Part shown: positions 46,091-54,303 of the stretch, piece by piece
How the letters are laid out: the number at the start of each line of letters is the position of its first letter
Numbering within the stretch: the first letter of the stretch is position 1
Source of the DNA: Affinundibacterium seohonense
GTDB taxonomy: Bacteria > Pseudomonadota > Gammaproteobacteria > Burkholderiales > Burkholderiaceae_D
Direction of reading: 5' to 3'
Length of the DNA: 64,000 nucleotides
Assembly (NCBI RefSeq): GCF_014284305.1
Contig: NZ_JACOFW010000006.1
Span: 186,001 to 250,000 of the forward strand
Notes under the pieces: generated by a model
Told to the model about the DNA's origin: nothing
Databases searched by the model: none
Seen by the model: only the letters and a program-made list of their open reading frames with translations
Made by a program: the position numbers and the translations under genes

Positions 46091-47638
46091 CTAAACCGAA
46101 GGCGGAGCAAATAAGGGATGGTGTTGCGCCAACCATGCGTTCAACACCTCCTCAGAATCACGTGACAGGTGCAATCCAAGTTTGGTACGACGCCACAAAA
46201 TATCCTCAGCCGACCGGGCAAACTCATTGATGCATAAATAATTCAACTCGCAAGCAAACAATCCCGGCAAGACTTGCCCTCCCATGGATTTTGCATCTTT
46301 GCAGCCCCCCAAAATCTGATGAATTCTAGTTCCGTAGGCGTGTGCCATTCTAGTCACCGTGGATACAGCAATCCATGGATACCGCTCACAGCATTGCTGA
46401 ATAAATCTTGGAAACTCACGAACATTTTGATTAGAGGGCTGCGGCGACGAGATATCTCCTCCTGGCAAGCAGACATCTTTTGTCCACGCTTTAGCCTCAC
46501 AATGCAAATAAGGAGCGATCATATTGAGGGCGTCTTCGGCTAAACGGCGATAGGTGGTGATCTTGCCACCAAACACATGCAAGACTGGCGCCGGGTCGTC
46601 GATAAATTCAAGTTGGTAATCTCTGGTTATGGACTTCGCATCGGCACTACCATCGTCAACTAGGGGGCGGACTCCAGCATAGCTGTGTAACACATCTGCT
46701 GGCGAGATCTGCTGTTGAAAATACGCATTGCATAAGTTGCATAGATACGCCGTTTCATCCGACGAAATTGTTAAGTTCTCTAACTCGCCTTGATACTCAA
46801 AGTCTGTCGTTCCAATGAGACTAAACTCATTTTCATAAGGAATAACGAACACAATACGTCCATCTGGATGCTGAAAAATATAGGCATGCTCATGCGCGAA
46901 GAGTCGCTTTACGATGATATGACTGCCCTTAATCAATCGCAATTGTTTAGGCTTTTCCTTAGGCTCAAACAAGCCTTGCAATTGTGCTGCCCAGGCACCA
47001 GTCGCATTCACGATGCAAGCGGCATTCACTTCAATCGATTGGGAGACGCCTTGTACATGTTGACTAAGTTGCGCACGCCATCGGCCGTCATGAGACTGCA
47101 CAGCATCACAGCGGGTATGCGTCAATATCGTGGCTCCACGTTCCTGTGCATCGAGGGCGTTGACTATCACTAAACGGGCATCATCGACCCAAGCATCGGA
47201 ATATAAAAATCCTCGTTGTATGTGTTGTTTTAAATACGGTCCGGAGATGTGTTTGGAAAATCTGACACTTTGCGAGCCCGCCAACAATTCTCGCTTCGCC
47301 AATTGATCGTAAATAAAAAGTCCAGCACGCAGCAGGAAATACGGGCGTAAACCGGACACATAAGGCATGACAAAACTTAACGGAGAAATCAGGTGCGGCG
47401 CCAAACGCAACAGGGCTTCACGCTCAAGCAGTGCTTTTCTGACTAAGCCAAATTCATAGTATTCGAGATAGCGCAAACCGCCATGGATTAATTTTGATGA
47501 TGCGGACGAGGTGTGCGCGGCCAAATCATCCTTTTCACACAAAATGACAGATAGCCCTCTTCCAACGGCATCACGGGCAATGCCGACGCCATTAATGCCG
47601 CCCCCAATCACTAAAACATCACAATGCTGCTGTCTCAT
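46091..47638 (-). CDS. glpD: Aerobic glycerol-3-phosphate dehydrogenase
   Basis: 515 aa. FAD-binding motif DVLVIGGGINGVGIARDAVGRG at the start (first Gly of the GxGxxG series about 12), conserved HGGLRYLEYYEFGLVRKALLE and a C-terminal DAO_C domain. Oxidises glycerol-3-phosphate to dihydroxyacetone phosphate and feeds the quinone pool. RBS GGAGG four bases before the ATG. No glpK, glpF or glpR gene lies beside it. Divergent from the MHS transporter. Confidence 0.95.
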   Translation of the reverse strand: MRQQHCDVLVIGGGINGVGIARDAVGRGLSVILCEKDDLAAHTSSASSKLIHGGLRYLEYYEFGLVRKALLEREALLRLAPHLISPLSFVMPYVSGLRPYFLLRAGLFIYDQLAKRELLAGSQSVRFSKHISGPYLKQHIQRGFLYSDAWVDDARLVIVNALDAQERGATILTHTRCDAVQSHDGRWRAQLSQHVQGVSQSIEVNAACIVNATGAWAAQLQGLFEPKEKPKQLRLIKGSHIIVKRLFAHEHAYIFQHPDGRIVFVIPYENEFSLIGTTDFEYQGELENLTISSDETAYLCNLCNAYFQQQISPADVLHSYAGVRPLVDDGSADAKSITRDYQLEFIDDPAPVLHVFGGKITTYRRLAEDALNMIAPYLHCEAKAWTKDVCLPGGDISSPQPSNQNVREFPRFIQQCCERYPWIAVSTVTRMAHAYGTRIHQILGGCKDAKSMGGQVLPGLFACELNYLCINEFARSAEDILWRRTKLGLHLSRDSEEVLNAWLAQHHPLFAPPSV

Positions 47639-47956
47639 TTAGCCTCCATCTTAATCGCTCATTTTTTATTGATGTAAGTCAAAATTCATCACAACTGAAG
47701 AATTCCACAAATAGATTTATGGGACTATTTCACAACGACAGTAATCTATTTGAAATGCATTGTGCTTCTAAAAGCGAGATTAATTTGTTGCCTTGCAACA
47801 AGGGCGAATTATGTAAAGATTTTTCGCGTCTAAGGGAAAATATTGATTGTCATTTTTAACTAAAATTGATAGTTTATTAGGTGAGCGAATAAATATATGA
47901 GGATTTGTAGCACGTAAAATCAGTAACATAACGACAACCACAATCGGAGACAGTAT
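47639..47956. other. Divergent intergenic region of glpD and the transporter
   Basis: About 318 bp, AT-rich. It should hold both promoters; a GGAG ribosome site for the transporter is at 47946-47949. I see no clear palindromic operator or RNA gene. Confidence 0.4.
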
Positions 47957-49612
47957 ATGGGTAACCCAAATGTTGCATCAGGAAGTATGACAAAAGAGGA
48001 ACGAAAAGTCATTTTCGCATCTTCCTTAGGTACCGTTTTTGAATGGTATGACTTTTATCTCTATGGCACTTTAGCTGCCGTTATTGGTAAGAAATTCTTC
48101 ACCGCACTTGATCCAAACTCACAAATGATTTTCTCTCTGCTAGCATTTGCTGCTGGCTTTATTGTGCGTCCATTCGGTGCTTTAGTCTTTGGTCGTTTAG
48201 GCGACATGATCGGACGTAAGTACACCTTCTTGGTCACCATCGTCATCATGGGTGGCTCCACCTTTATCGTTGGTTGCTTGCCAGGGTATGAAATGATCGG
48301 CATCGCCGCACCAATTCTCCTAATCGTACTGCGCATGCTCCAAGGTTTAGCTCTGGGTGGTGAGTATGGTGGCGCTGCAACCTATGTTGCAGAACACTCT
48401 CCAGCAGGCAAGCGCGGCTTCTTTACATCTTGGATTCAAACCACCGCAACACTTGGTCTGTTTTTATCCCTGTTAGTAATTTTGGGCGCCCGTACTGCAG
48501 TAGGCGAAGAACAGTTTGCTGATTGGGGCTGGCGTATTCCATTTTGGGTTTCTGCCTTGTTGCTGATTATCTCAGTTTGGATTCGTATGTCCATGCACGA
48601 ATCACCAGCATTCGCAAAAATGAAATCCGAAGGTAAAGTTTCTAAAGCACCGTTAACAGAATCGTTCGGTAAATGGGGCAACTTGAAAATCGTTATCTTG
48701 GCATTAGTCGGCTTAACTGCTGGTCAAGCTGTCGTTTGGTACACCGGTCAATTCTATGCCTTGTTCTTCCTGACAAATACATTAAAGGTAGACAATGCGA
48801 CTGCCAACTTGATGATCGCGGCATCCTTGATTATCGGCACCCCATTCTTCGTTATTTTTGGTGCCTTGTCCGATAAGATAGGCCGTAAGCCTATCATCAT
48901 GGCCGGCTGTCTGATTGCTGCTTTAACTTATTTCCCGCTCTTTAAGGCATTAACGGAAGCGGCCAATCCGGCGCTTGCTGCAGCACAAGCGGCTAATAAA
49001 ATCGTAGTGACAGCGGATCCAAAAGAATGCTCTTTCCAATTTAATCCGACAGGCACGAAGAAATTCACCAGTTCCTGTGATATTGCAAAGCAAGTGTTAG
49101 CAGCCAATTCTGCCAGCTATGAAACCGTAGAAGGACAAGGACCGGCAACTATCGCCATCGGTACGACAGTCATTCAATCATACACTTCGAATGGTTTAGA
49201 AGCTGCTGATGCAAAAGCGAAAGACACTGCGTTCAAAAAGTCAGTAGTAGATTCGTTGCGTGCAGCAGGCTATCCTGCAAAAGCAGATCCAGCTGGTGTC
49301 AATAAACCTATGATCATTTTGATTCTGTCGATTTTAGTGGTGTACGTTACGATGGTGTATGGCCCAATTGCTGCCATGCTGGTTGAAATGTTCCCAACCC
49401 GCATCCGCTATACATCCATGTCGTTGCCTTACCACATCGGTAATGGCTGGTTCGGTGGTTTGTTGCCAGCAACAGGTGTCGCCATTGTGGCCCAAACAGG
49501 TAACATGTATAACGGCCTGTGGTACCCAATCATTGTAGCGGCAGTAACTTTTGTTATTGGTATGTTGTTTATCAAAGAAACTAAAGATGTCGATATTTAT
49601 GCTAACGACTAA
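47957..49612 (+). CDS. MHS-family MFS transporter (proton symporter)
   Basis: 551 aa, about 12 TM helices. Family signatures: FEWYDFYLYGTLA (TM1), GRLGDMIGRKYTF, a second copy GALSDKIGRKP, and LALGGEYGGAATYVAEH. These mark the metabolite:H+ symporter group (KgtP, ShiA, ProP). Between TM8 and the last helices is a large extra-cytoplasmic loop (about 330-455) holding a Cys pair (KECSFQF, SSCDIA). Long-loop members of this kind are common in Proteobacteria. Substrate (dicarboxylate or related) is not determinable. Confidence 0.9.
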   Translation: MGNPNVASGSMTKEERKVIFASSLGTVFEWYDFYLYGTLAAVIGKKFFTALDPNSQMIFSLLAFAAGFIVRPFGALVFGRLGDMIGRKYTFLVTIVIMGGSTFIVGCLPGYEMIGIAAPILLIVLRMLQGLALGGEYGGAATYVAEHSPAGKRGFFTSWIQTTATLGLFLSLLVILGARTAVGEEQFADWGWRIPFWVSALLLIISVWIRMSMHESPAFAKMKSEGKVSKAPLTESFGKWGNLKIVILALVGLTAGQAVVWYTGQFYALFFLTNTLKVDNATANLMIAASLIIGTPFFVIFGALSDKIGRKPIIMAGCLIAALTYFPLFKALTEAANPALAAAQAANKIVVTADPKECSFQFNPTGTKKFTSSCDIAKQVLAANSASYETVEGQGPATIAIGTTVIQSYTSNGLEAADAKAKDTAFKKSVVDSLRAAGYPAKADPAGVNKPMIILILSILVVYVTMVYGPIAAMLVEMFPTRIRYTSMSLPYHIGNGWFGGLLPATGVAIVAQTGNMYNGLWYPIIVAAVTFVIGMLFIKETKDVDIYAND

Positions 49613-49638
49613 CTGATCACGAGGAATTGATCACAATC

Positions 49639-49671
49639 AAACGCCCGGTCAATTTGACTGGGCGTTTTTTT
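49639..49671 (+). terminator. Intrinsic terminator of the MHS transporter
   Basis: AAACGCCCGGTCA, ATTT loop, TGACTGGGCGTTTTTTT (one mismatch/GT). Confidence 0.9.
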
Positions 49672-49770
49672 GGCAGTCAATTTTCAAACTGATCTAAAGG
49701 AATTCCCCTATTGTGTATCGATGTATTGCGACTACACTTTTTAGATAGACTTTGAATTTAGGTGATACTC

Positions 49771-50325
49771 ATGCACGATGTCTACTTTGACAAAACAGAA
49801 AAAGGGAAGGATGAGATATCCCATAGGACATATCATTTGAGTGCGAAATTGCGCCCTTTACTAGTCATTATTGACGGCAAGCGTAGTGCAACGGAGCTGC
49901 TCAAGAATGTATATGGTCTAGGCCTTACACAGTCCCATCTCGATAGCTTACTCGCAGAAGGATTTATTGCAAGGCGCACTGAAGTGGCAGGCTTACTCAC
50001 TACAGCTACGGCTACGGCTACGGCTAGCGCGATTGAAGCATCCGTAGACAATCAGCTCGAAACAACACCAACGGTAGAATCAAGCTACGCTCGGTTAATT
50101 GCAGTAAGAAATTTTTTCAATGAAACTGTCAAACAGACTTTAGGACTCAGAGGGTTTGGCCTGCAATTGAAAGTTGAAAGGGCAGCGTCCTTGGATGATT
50201 TTATAGAATTACGCGGCGTATTTCTGGAAGCAGTCGAAAAACACAAGGGGCCAGAAACGGCACATGACCTAGCGGTTCGCCTAGATCACGTGCTGTATCA
50301 GCGCGACACAACAACTACAATGTAG
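49771..50325 (+). CDS. Winged-helix-like protein of unknown function
   Basis: 184 aa from ATG 49771, with AGGTGA five to six bases upstream; GTG 49762 is out of range. The N-terminal part (about 12-70: HLSAKLRPLLVIIDGKRSATELL, then LTQSHLDSLLAEGFIARR) looks like a winged-helix domain seen in Burkholderiales proteins of unknown role. An Ala/Thr repeat linker follows (about 77-85) and a C-terminal helical part (about 105-184, RNFFNETVKQTLGLRGFGLQLK). Promoter sensing or binding is possible but not shown. Confidence 0.6.
   Translation: MHDVYFDKTEKGKDEISHRTYHLSAKLRPLLVIIDGKRSATELLKNVYGLGLTQSHLDSLLAEGFIARRTEVAGLLTTATATATASAIEASVDNQLETTPTVESSYARLIAVRNFFNETVKQTLGLRGFGLQLKVERAASLDDFIELRGVFLEAVEKHKGPETAHDLAVRLDHVLYQRDTTTTM
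50000..50026 (+). repeat. Hexanucleotide tandem repeat inside a coding gene
   Basis: CTACAG followed by three CTACGG units and a partial unit, coding for alternating Thr-Ala. Slippage would add or remove two residues without a frameshift. Confidence 0.7.
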
Positions 50326-50428
50326 CCGAACTTAAGCGGTGTGCCAGCGCCCCATAAAATAGAATCAATCAAGTATCGAGACAAGACGACAATTTGACTT
50401 CTATCGATCTTGACTTACACCTCAAGTC

Positions 50429-51259
50429 TTAAGTTGTCGCCATAAATTCCATGTACAACTTCCTCGCTAGCGTCGTGAACTCACCTATCGGCATTTCATG
50501 CGTTTCATAACGAGTACATGGCATCACTTTACCAAAATTGCCCGTATTGAAAATTTCTCTTGCTGACAACAATTCCTCTGGGACAACGCTACGTTCCACA
50601 ACCTGTACACCCTGCTTGCTCAATAGCTCGATCACTCTGGCGCGAGTAATACCCGAAAGGAAGCTGCCATTCGGGATTGGTGTCACCAATTGTCCAACCT
50701 CGCTCTGAAAAAATAAATTGGCTGTCGCAAATTCAGCCACATGACCATCTGCATCACATACAACAGCATTTTCAAAACCGCGATTTTTAGCGTCACGTAA
50801 TGCTCGTGTTGTATTTGGATATAAACAAGAAGCTTTAGCGTCAGTCGGTGCCATCAACGGGCTGGGACGTTGCTGCGTTGCGAGGCATGCAGAAAATCCG
50901 GAAAAAGCAGGCAAGGGAGCATCAAACAAAGTCAAAGCAAATCCTGACTGACTTGGAATCAATAAACCTTCAGTACCAAAAATCAAAGGCCTGATATACA
51001 ACTCAGCATCTGCTGAAAATTTCTTGGCGCCTGAACGACAAAGCTGTTCCAATTCATCTAAGGAATATGGACAGTCCAAGCCTAAATATTCCGCTGAACG
51101 AATCGCTCTTGCTAAATGTAAACGCAGATCTGGGAAGTGCCCATGAATCGCGCGGGCACCATCGAAAACTGAAGAGCCTAACCAAACACCATGATCCATG
51201 GCCCCCATGACTGCAGTATTTCCTTGATGCCATTCACCATTTATAAAAGTTAAATACAT
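50429..51259 (-). CDS. Class IV aminotransferase (BCAT/D-amino-acid type)
   Basis: 276 aa, fold-type IV PLP enzyme. Visible: MDHGVWLGSSVFDGARAI near the start, the PLP lysine in DAKASCLYPNTTRAL (about 140-145), EFATANLFF, and GSFLSGITRARVIELL. This matches the branched-chain aminotransferase-like subfamily of about 280 aa; the aminated substrate may be a branched-chain or a D-amino acid. A GAGG ribosome site precedes the ATG. Upstream are three AACTTA repeats. Gene order gives no pathway. Confidence 0.85.
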   Translation of the reverse strand: MYLTFINGEWHQGNTAVMGAMDHGVWLGSSVFDGARAIHGHFPDLRLHLARAIRSAEYLGLDCPYSLDELEQLCRSGAKKFSADAELYIRPLIFGTEGLLIPSQSGFALTLFDAPLPAFSGFSACLATQQRPSPLMAPTDAKASCLYPNTTRALRDAKNRGFENAVVCDADGHVAEFATANLFFQSEVGQLVTPIPNGSFLSGITRARVIELLSKQGVQVVERSVVPEELLSAREIFNTGNFGKVMPCTRYETHEMPIGEFTTLARKLYMEFMATT

Positions 51260-51276
51260 ACAAAATACCTCATGTA

Positions 51277-51306
51277 AACTTAGTTGAACTTACCTAGTAG
51301 AACTTA
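51277..51306. promoter_or_regulatory. Three AACTTA repeats upstream of the aminotransferase
   Basis: AACTTA at 51277-51282, 51287-51292 and 51301-51306, spaced 10 and 14 bases. The flanking ACTTAGT and ACTAAGT are an inverted pair. They lie 18-47 bp above the aminotransferase start (minus strand), a plausible binding site for a regulator. Confidence 0.4.
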
Positions 51307-51355
51307 CTAAGTCAATCGTTTTAAAAAAATAGCCACTCACGCTTTACGCCAATCT

Positions 51356-51386
51356 AAAAAAAAACCCGCCAATACAATGACGGGTC
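51356..51386 (-). terminator. Terminator after the mini-TonB pair
   Basis: On the minus strand ACCCGTC, loop, GCGGGTTTTTTTT, 23 bp after the stop of the second mini-TonB gene. Confidence 0.75.
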
Positions 51387-51408
51387 ATTTTGAACTAGCG
51401 ATATCGTT

Positions 51409-51753
51409 TTATTCAAGCTTCCAGACAAAATCGACTTTTGCCCATAATTGATCTGGCTTTCCATCTTTTGAACCAGGTTTAAATTTGCATAGACTCAAAG
51501 CAGACAATGCGGCTTTGTCTAAGCTTTTAGAACCACTGGATTTTTCCACTTTAGATTCGACAACTTTACCATCTGGTGAAACCAAGAAACCCATTGATAC
51601 AGTACCAGTCTCTTCGTTCATCAAAGCCGCTTTGGGATACTTTGGCGAATCACATGATTTGCTATCCATAACTGGAGCAACTTCAGCAGCGTGACTAAAG
51701 CTGGAAATTGCCAAATAAAAGCCAATCGCGATCAAGGAAAATTTAACGTTCAT
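51409..51753 (-). CDS. Small exported TonB C-terminal-domain protein, paralogue A
   Basis: 114 aa from ATG 51753 (ATG 51765 is also possible). Signal peptide (SSFSHA), then only a TonB_C domain: SPKYPKAALMNEETGTVSM, GKVVESKVEKSSGSKSLDKAALSALSLCKFKPG, ending VDFVWKL. Two Cys residues may form a disulfide. It lacks the N-terminal membrane helix and proline-rich arm of TonB, so it cannot bridge ExbBD. It is a near copy of the next gene. Confidence 0.8.
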   Translation of the reverse strand: MNVKFSLIAIGFYLAISSFSHAAEVAPVMDSKSCDSPKYPKAALMNEETGTVSMGFLVSPDGKVVESKVEKSSGSKSLDKAALSALSLCKFKPGSKDGKPDQLWAKVDFVWKLE

Positions 51754-51812
51754 AAACAAACTCATTTAAATTAATTGGTTAAGAGCCACCTAGAAACCAG
51801 AATTCAGAGATT

Positions 51813-52154
51813 CTAGAATTTCCAGACGTAATCTATTTTGGCCCACATTTGTTCAACTTTACCATCTTTTGTACCAGCTTTGAATTTACACAAAACAAAT
51901 GCTGCCAGCGCCGCCTTGTCTAAACTCTTAGAGCCACTCGAATTCTCAATCTTAGATTCTATCAGCTTACCATCAGTTCCCACTAAAAACGCCATCGTCA
52001 CAGTGCCTGTTTCTTCATTCATTAAAGATGCCTTAGGATACTTTGGCAAGTCACATGATTTTGTATCTGCAACGGGTAAAACGACCGCTGCGTTGGCATG
52101 AAAACTAAAAAAAACACCAAAAATGATACTTATTGCCACTAGATGGAATCGCAT
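51813..52154 (-). CDS. Small exported TonB C-terminal-domain protein, paralogue B
   Basis: 113 aa, ATG with AGAGG seven bases upstream. Signal peptide (FFSFHANA), then a lone TonB_C domain with the same motifs as paralogue A (SCDLPKYPKASLMNEETGTVTM, GSKSLDKAALAAFVLCKF). About 70-80% identical by eye, so a recent tandem duplication. Possible role: periplasmic binding of TonB-box peptides or peptidoglycan. Confidence 0.8.
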   Translation of the reverse strand: MRFHLVAISIIFGVFFSFHANAAVVLPVADTKSCDLPKYPKASLMNEETGTVTMAFLVGTDGKLIESKIENSSGSKSLDKAALAAFVLCKFKAGTKDGKVEQMWAKIDYVWKF

Positions 52155-52233
52155 ATCTTCGCCTCTTTTGTTAATGATGTCTCACTAAATCTCCAGCAAA
52201 TTCAATATTGATTGATATACCAAATACTAGCTC

Positions 52234-53967
52234 TTAAAATTCTTCCCAATCTGCATCATCGTTTTTTGCTGGAGCTGCTTTTCGTGGAGCGGGTTTCGCC
52301 GCAGGAAGAGACTTAACCGCTGGCTTTGGTTTTGGGACTGGCGCAGTGTCGACTCGACGTGCAGGCGTTGGAATTGACCGATTCGCAAAGGTATTTTCGC
52401 CAGGGTTTAATTTGAAGATACTGACGACCTTTGCCAACTCACCAGCCTGGTCTTGCAAACTTTGTGCAGCGGCAGCGGCTTCTTCAACTAAAGCAGCATT
52501 TTGTTGTGTCATCCCATCCATTTCGATAATTGCGAGGTTGACTGCTTCAATGCCAGAACTTTGCTCTTGGCTAGCAGCACTAATCTCAGCAATGATATCT
52601 GTCACATGACGGACACTTGAGACGACCTCATCAATTGTCGCTCCTGCTTGCCCTACTAACTTACTACCAATTTCGACTTTTTCAACGGAATCTCCGATCA
52701 AAGTCTTAATCTCCTTAGCGGCAGCAGCACTTCGCTGCGCTAAACTTCGCACTTCTGAGGCAACCACAGCAAATCCTCGACCTTGCTCACCAGCACGCGC
52801 TGCTTCTACAGCAGCATTCAGTGCCAAAATATTCGTTTGGAACGCGATGCCGTCAATCACACTAATAATGTCGACGATTTTCTTAGCGGATTCGTTGATC
52901 GAACTCATGGTATCGACCACCTCGGCAACAACCACACCGCCTTGACGCGCGACATCGGATGCAGACGCTGCTAATTTATTCGCTTCCCGCGCATTATCTG
53001 CATTTTGCTTCACTGTCGTCGTTAATTCCTTCATGGAAGCGGTAGTTTTTTCTAATGAGCTCGCTTGCTGTTCCGTACGAGAAGACAAGTCTAAATTGCC
53101 AGTGGCGATTTCACGGGACGCCGTTGCGATCGTATCGGTACCGACACGTACCTGGCCGACAATATTCACTAGGCTATCACGCATCGTTTTCATCTCAGCC
53201 AATAAACTTTCAGTGTCGCCGTTATCGGTATCGATAATGCCGGACAAGTCACCAGCTGCGATTTGACTCGCAATATCGGCTGCATAGTCTGGTTCACCGC
53301 CAAGTTGCTTGAGTAAGCTACGTGTAATAATAACTGCCGCAATAATACCTAAAATTAAAGCCAGTCCACCGAGCATCAGCAATACGTTTCTTGCATTACC
53401 AAAAGCAGATTTCGCTTCTTCCGCGACCAAGGCATTTTGTTTATCTTCCAAGTTCACTAATTCATCTAAGACTTTGAACCATTCGTCTTGCACTGGACGA
53501 ATTTTCTTGATCAATGCGATTGTTGCACTTTCTGGATTATTCGCAAGACCAAGATCGCGTGCCATGTTTGGCAAGGAAGCCGCAGCTTTCTCTTTATCTT
53601 TTAACTTGGTAAATAAGGTGTTCTCTTCTGAAGTTCCATGCTCATTCTTTAGCATTTCAGCCAGTTTAGTTTCTTTTTCATTATAAGACTTCGACTGTTC
53701 ATCAATCTTTTTAAGATCTTTAGACATGTCATCAATGTCGGTCAACAATGTGAGATTACGCAGCGACACCTGACGATCATAAACGATCGCGCGCATATCA
53801 ATAATCAATCGGCTTTTGACATTGCTCACATTCACAATATCTTCAAGCCGATCTTGAATCAACGCCATTCTAGAAATACCAAGACTGGTCACCGCGATCA
53901 ATAAGATCAAAACAAGTGCGAAACCGAGCCCGAGGCGCTTACCCACTTTCATTGTAGTTAAGTTCAT
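52234..53967 (-). CDS. Methyl-accepting chemotaxis protein with CheR tether
   Basis: 577 aa: TM1 (about 11-31), a four-helix-bundle periplasmic sensor (4HB_MCP, about 33-185), TM2 (about 191-211), HAMP, and a complete signalling domain with the hairpin tip [38 protein letters not shown] long proline/alanine/lysine linker ends in DWEEF, the pentapeptide that docks CheR. It is therefore a self-sufficient high-abundance-type receptor. Ligand unknown. Confidence 0.93.
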   Translation of the reverse strand: MNLTTMKVGKRLGLGFALVLILLIAVTSLGISRMALIQDRLEDIVNVSNVKSRLIIDMRAIVYDRQVSLRNLTLLTDIDDMSKDLKKIDEQSKSYNEKETKLAEMLKNEHGTSEENTLFTKLKDKEKAAASLPNMARDLGLANNPESATIALIKKIRPVQDEWFKVLDELVNLEDKQNALVAEEAKSAFGNARNVLLMLGGLALILGIIAAVIITRSLLKQLGGEPDYAADIASQIAAGDLSGIIDTDNGDTESLLAEMKTMRDSLVNIVGQVRVGTDTIATASREIATGNLDLSSRTEQQASSLEKTTASMKELTTTVKQNADNAREANKLAASASDVARQGGVVVAEVVDTMSSINESAKKIVDIISVIDGIAFQTNILALNAAVEAARAGEQGRGFAVVASEVRSLAQRSAAAAKEIKTLIGDSVEKVEIGSKLVGQAGATIDEVVSSVRHVTDIIAEISAASQEQSSGIEAVNLAIIEMDGMTQQNAALVEEAAAAAQSLQDQAGELAKVVSIFKLNPGENTFANRSIPTPARRVDTAPVPKPKPAVKSLPAAKPAPRKAAPAKNDDADWEEF

Positions 53968-54303
53968 GTCTTTTCAGCCAAGTAAGGAGGTTCAAAAATT
54001 CTCAATATTCATCTTTGGGCAAAACCAAATACCGACAAATTTGAGTCTTATAATATTAGACAATCAGGGTAAAAAGGAATCTTACAGAGCCTGTCAGTCT
54101 TGAAGCAAACGGCAAGTCCACTGTTTGGTTAGAATATACTCCATTTTTGCCTGTTGGCAAGTCATCTAGTGGCAAAAAACCACTAGATTTGTTGATCTCA
54201 GAGTAAATAATTTCGTCAGGAAAAATTTCTCGATAGAAATTTCACATTACAAGCGATCTGCGAAGAAAAGAAATATTGAGCTAAAGCTAACACATCAAAA
54301 CCT
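53968..54303. other. Intergenic region with two inverted repeats
   Basis: About 336 bp between ptsI and the chemoreceptor gene, both on the minus strand. It holds a 9-bp inverted repeat (54164-54172/54180-54188, ATCTAGTGG with CCACTAGAT) and an 8-bp one (54223-54230/54235-54242, AAATTTCT with AGAAATTT). Neither has a T-run. The chemoreceptor promoter is expected outside this stretch, so these may be ptsI 3'-end structures. Confidence 0.5.
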
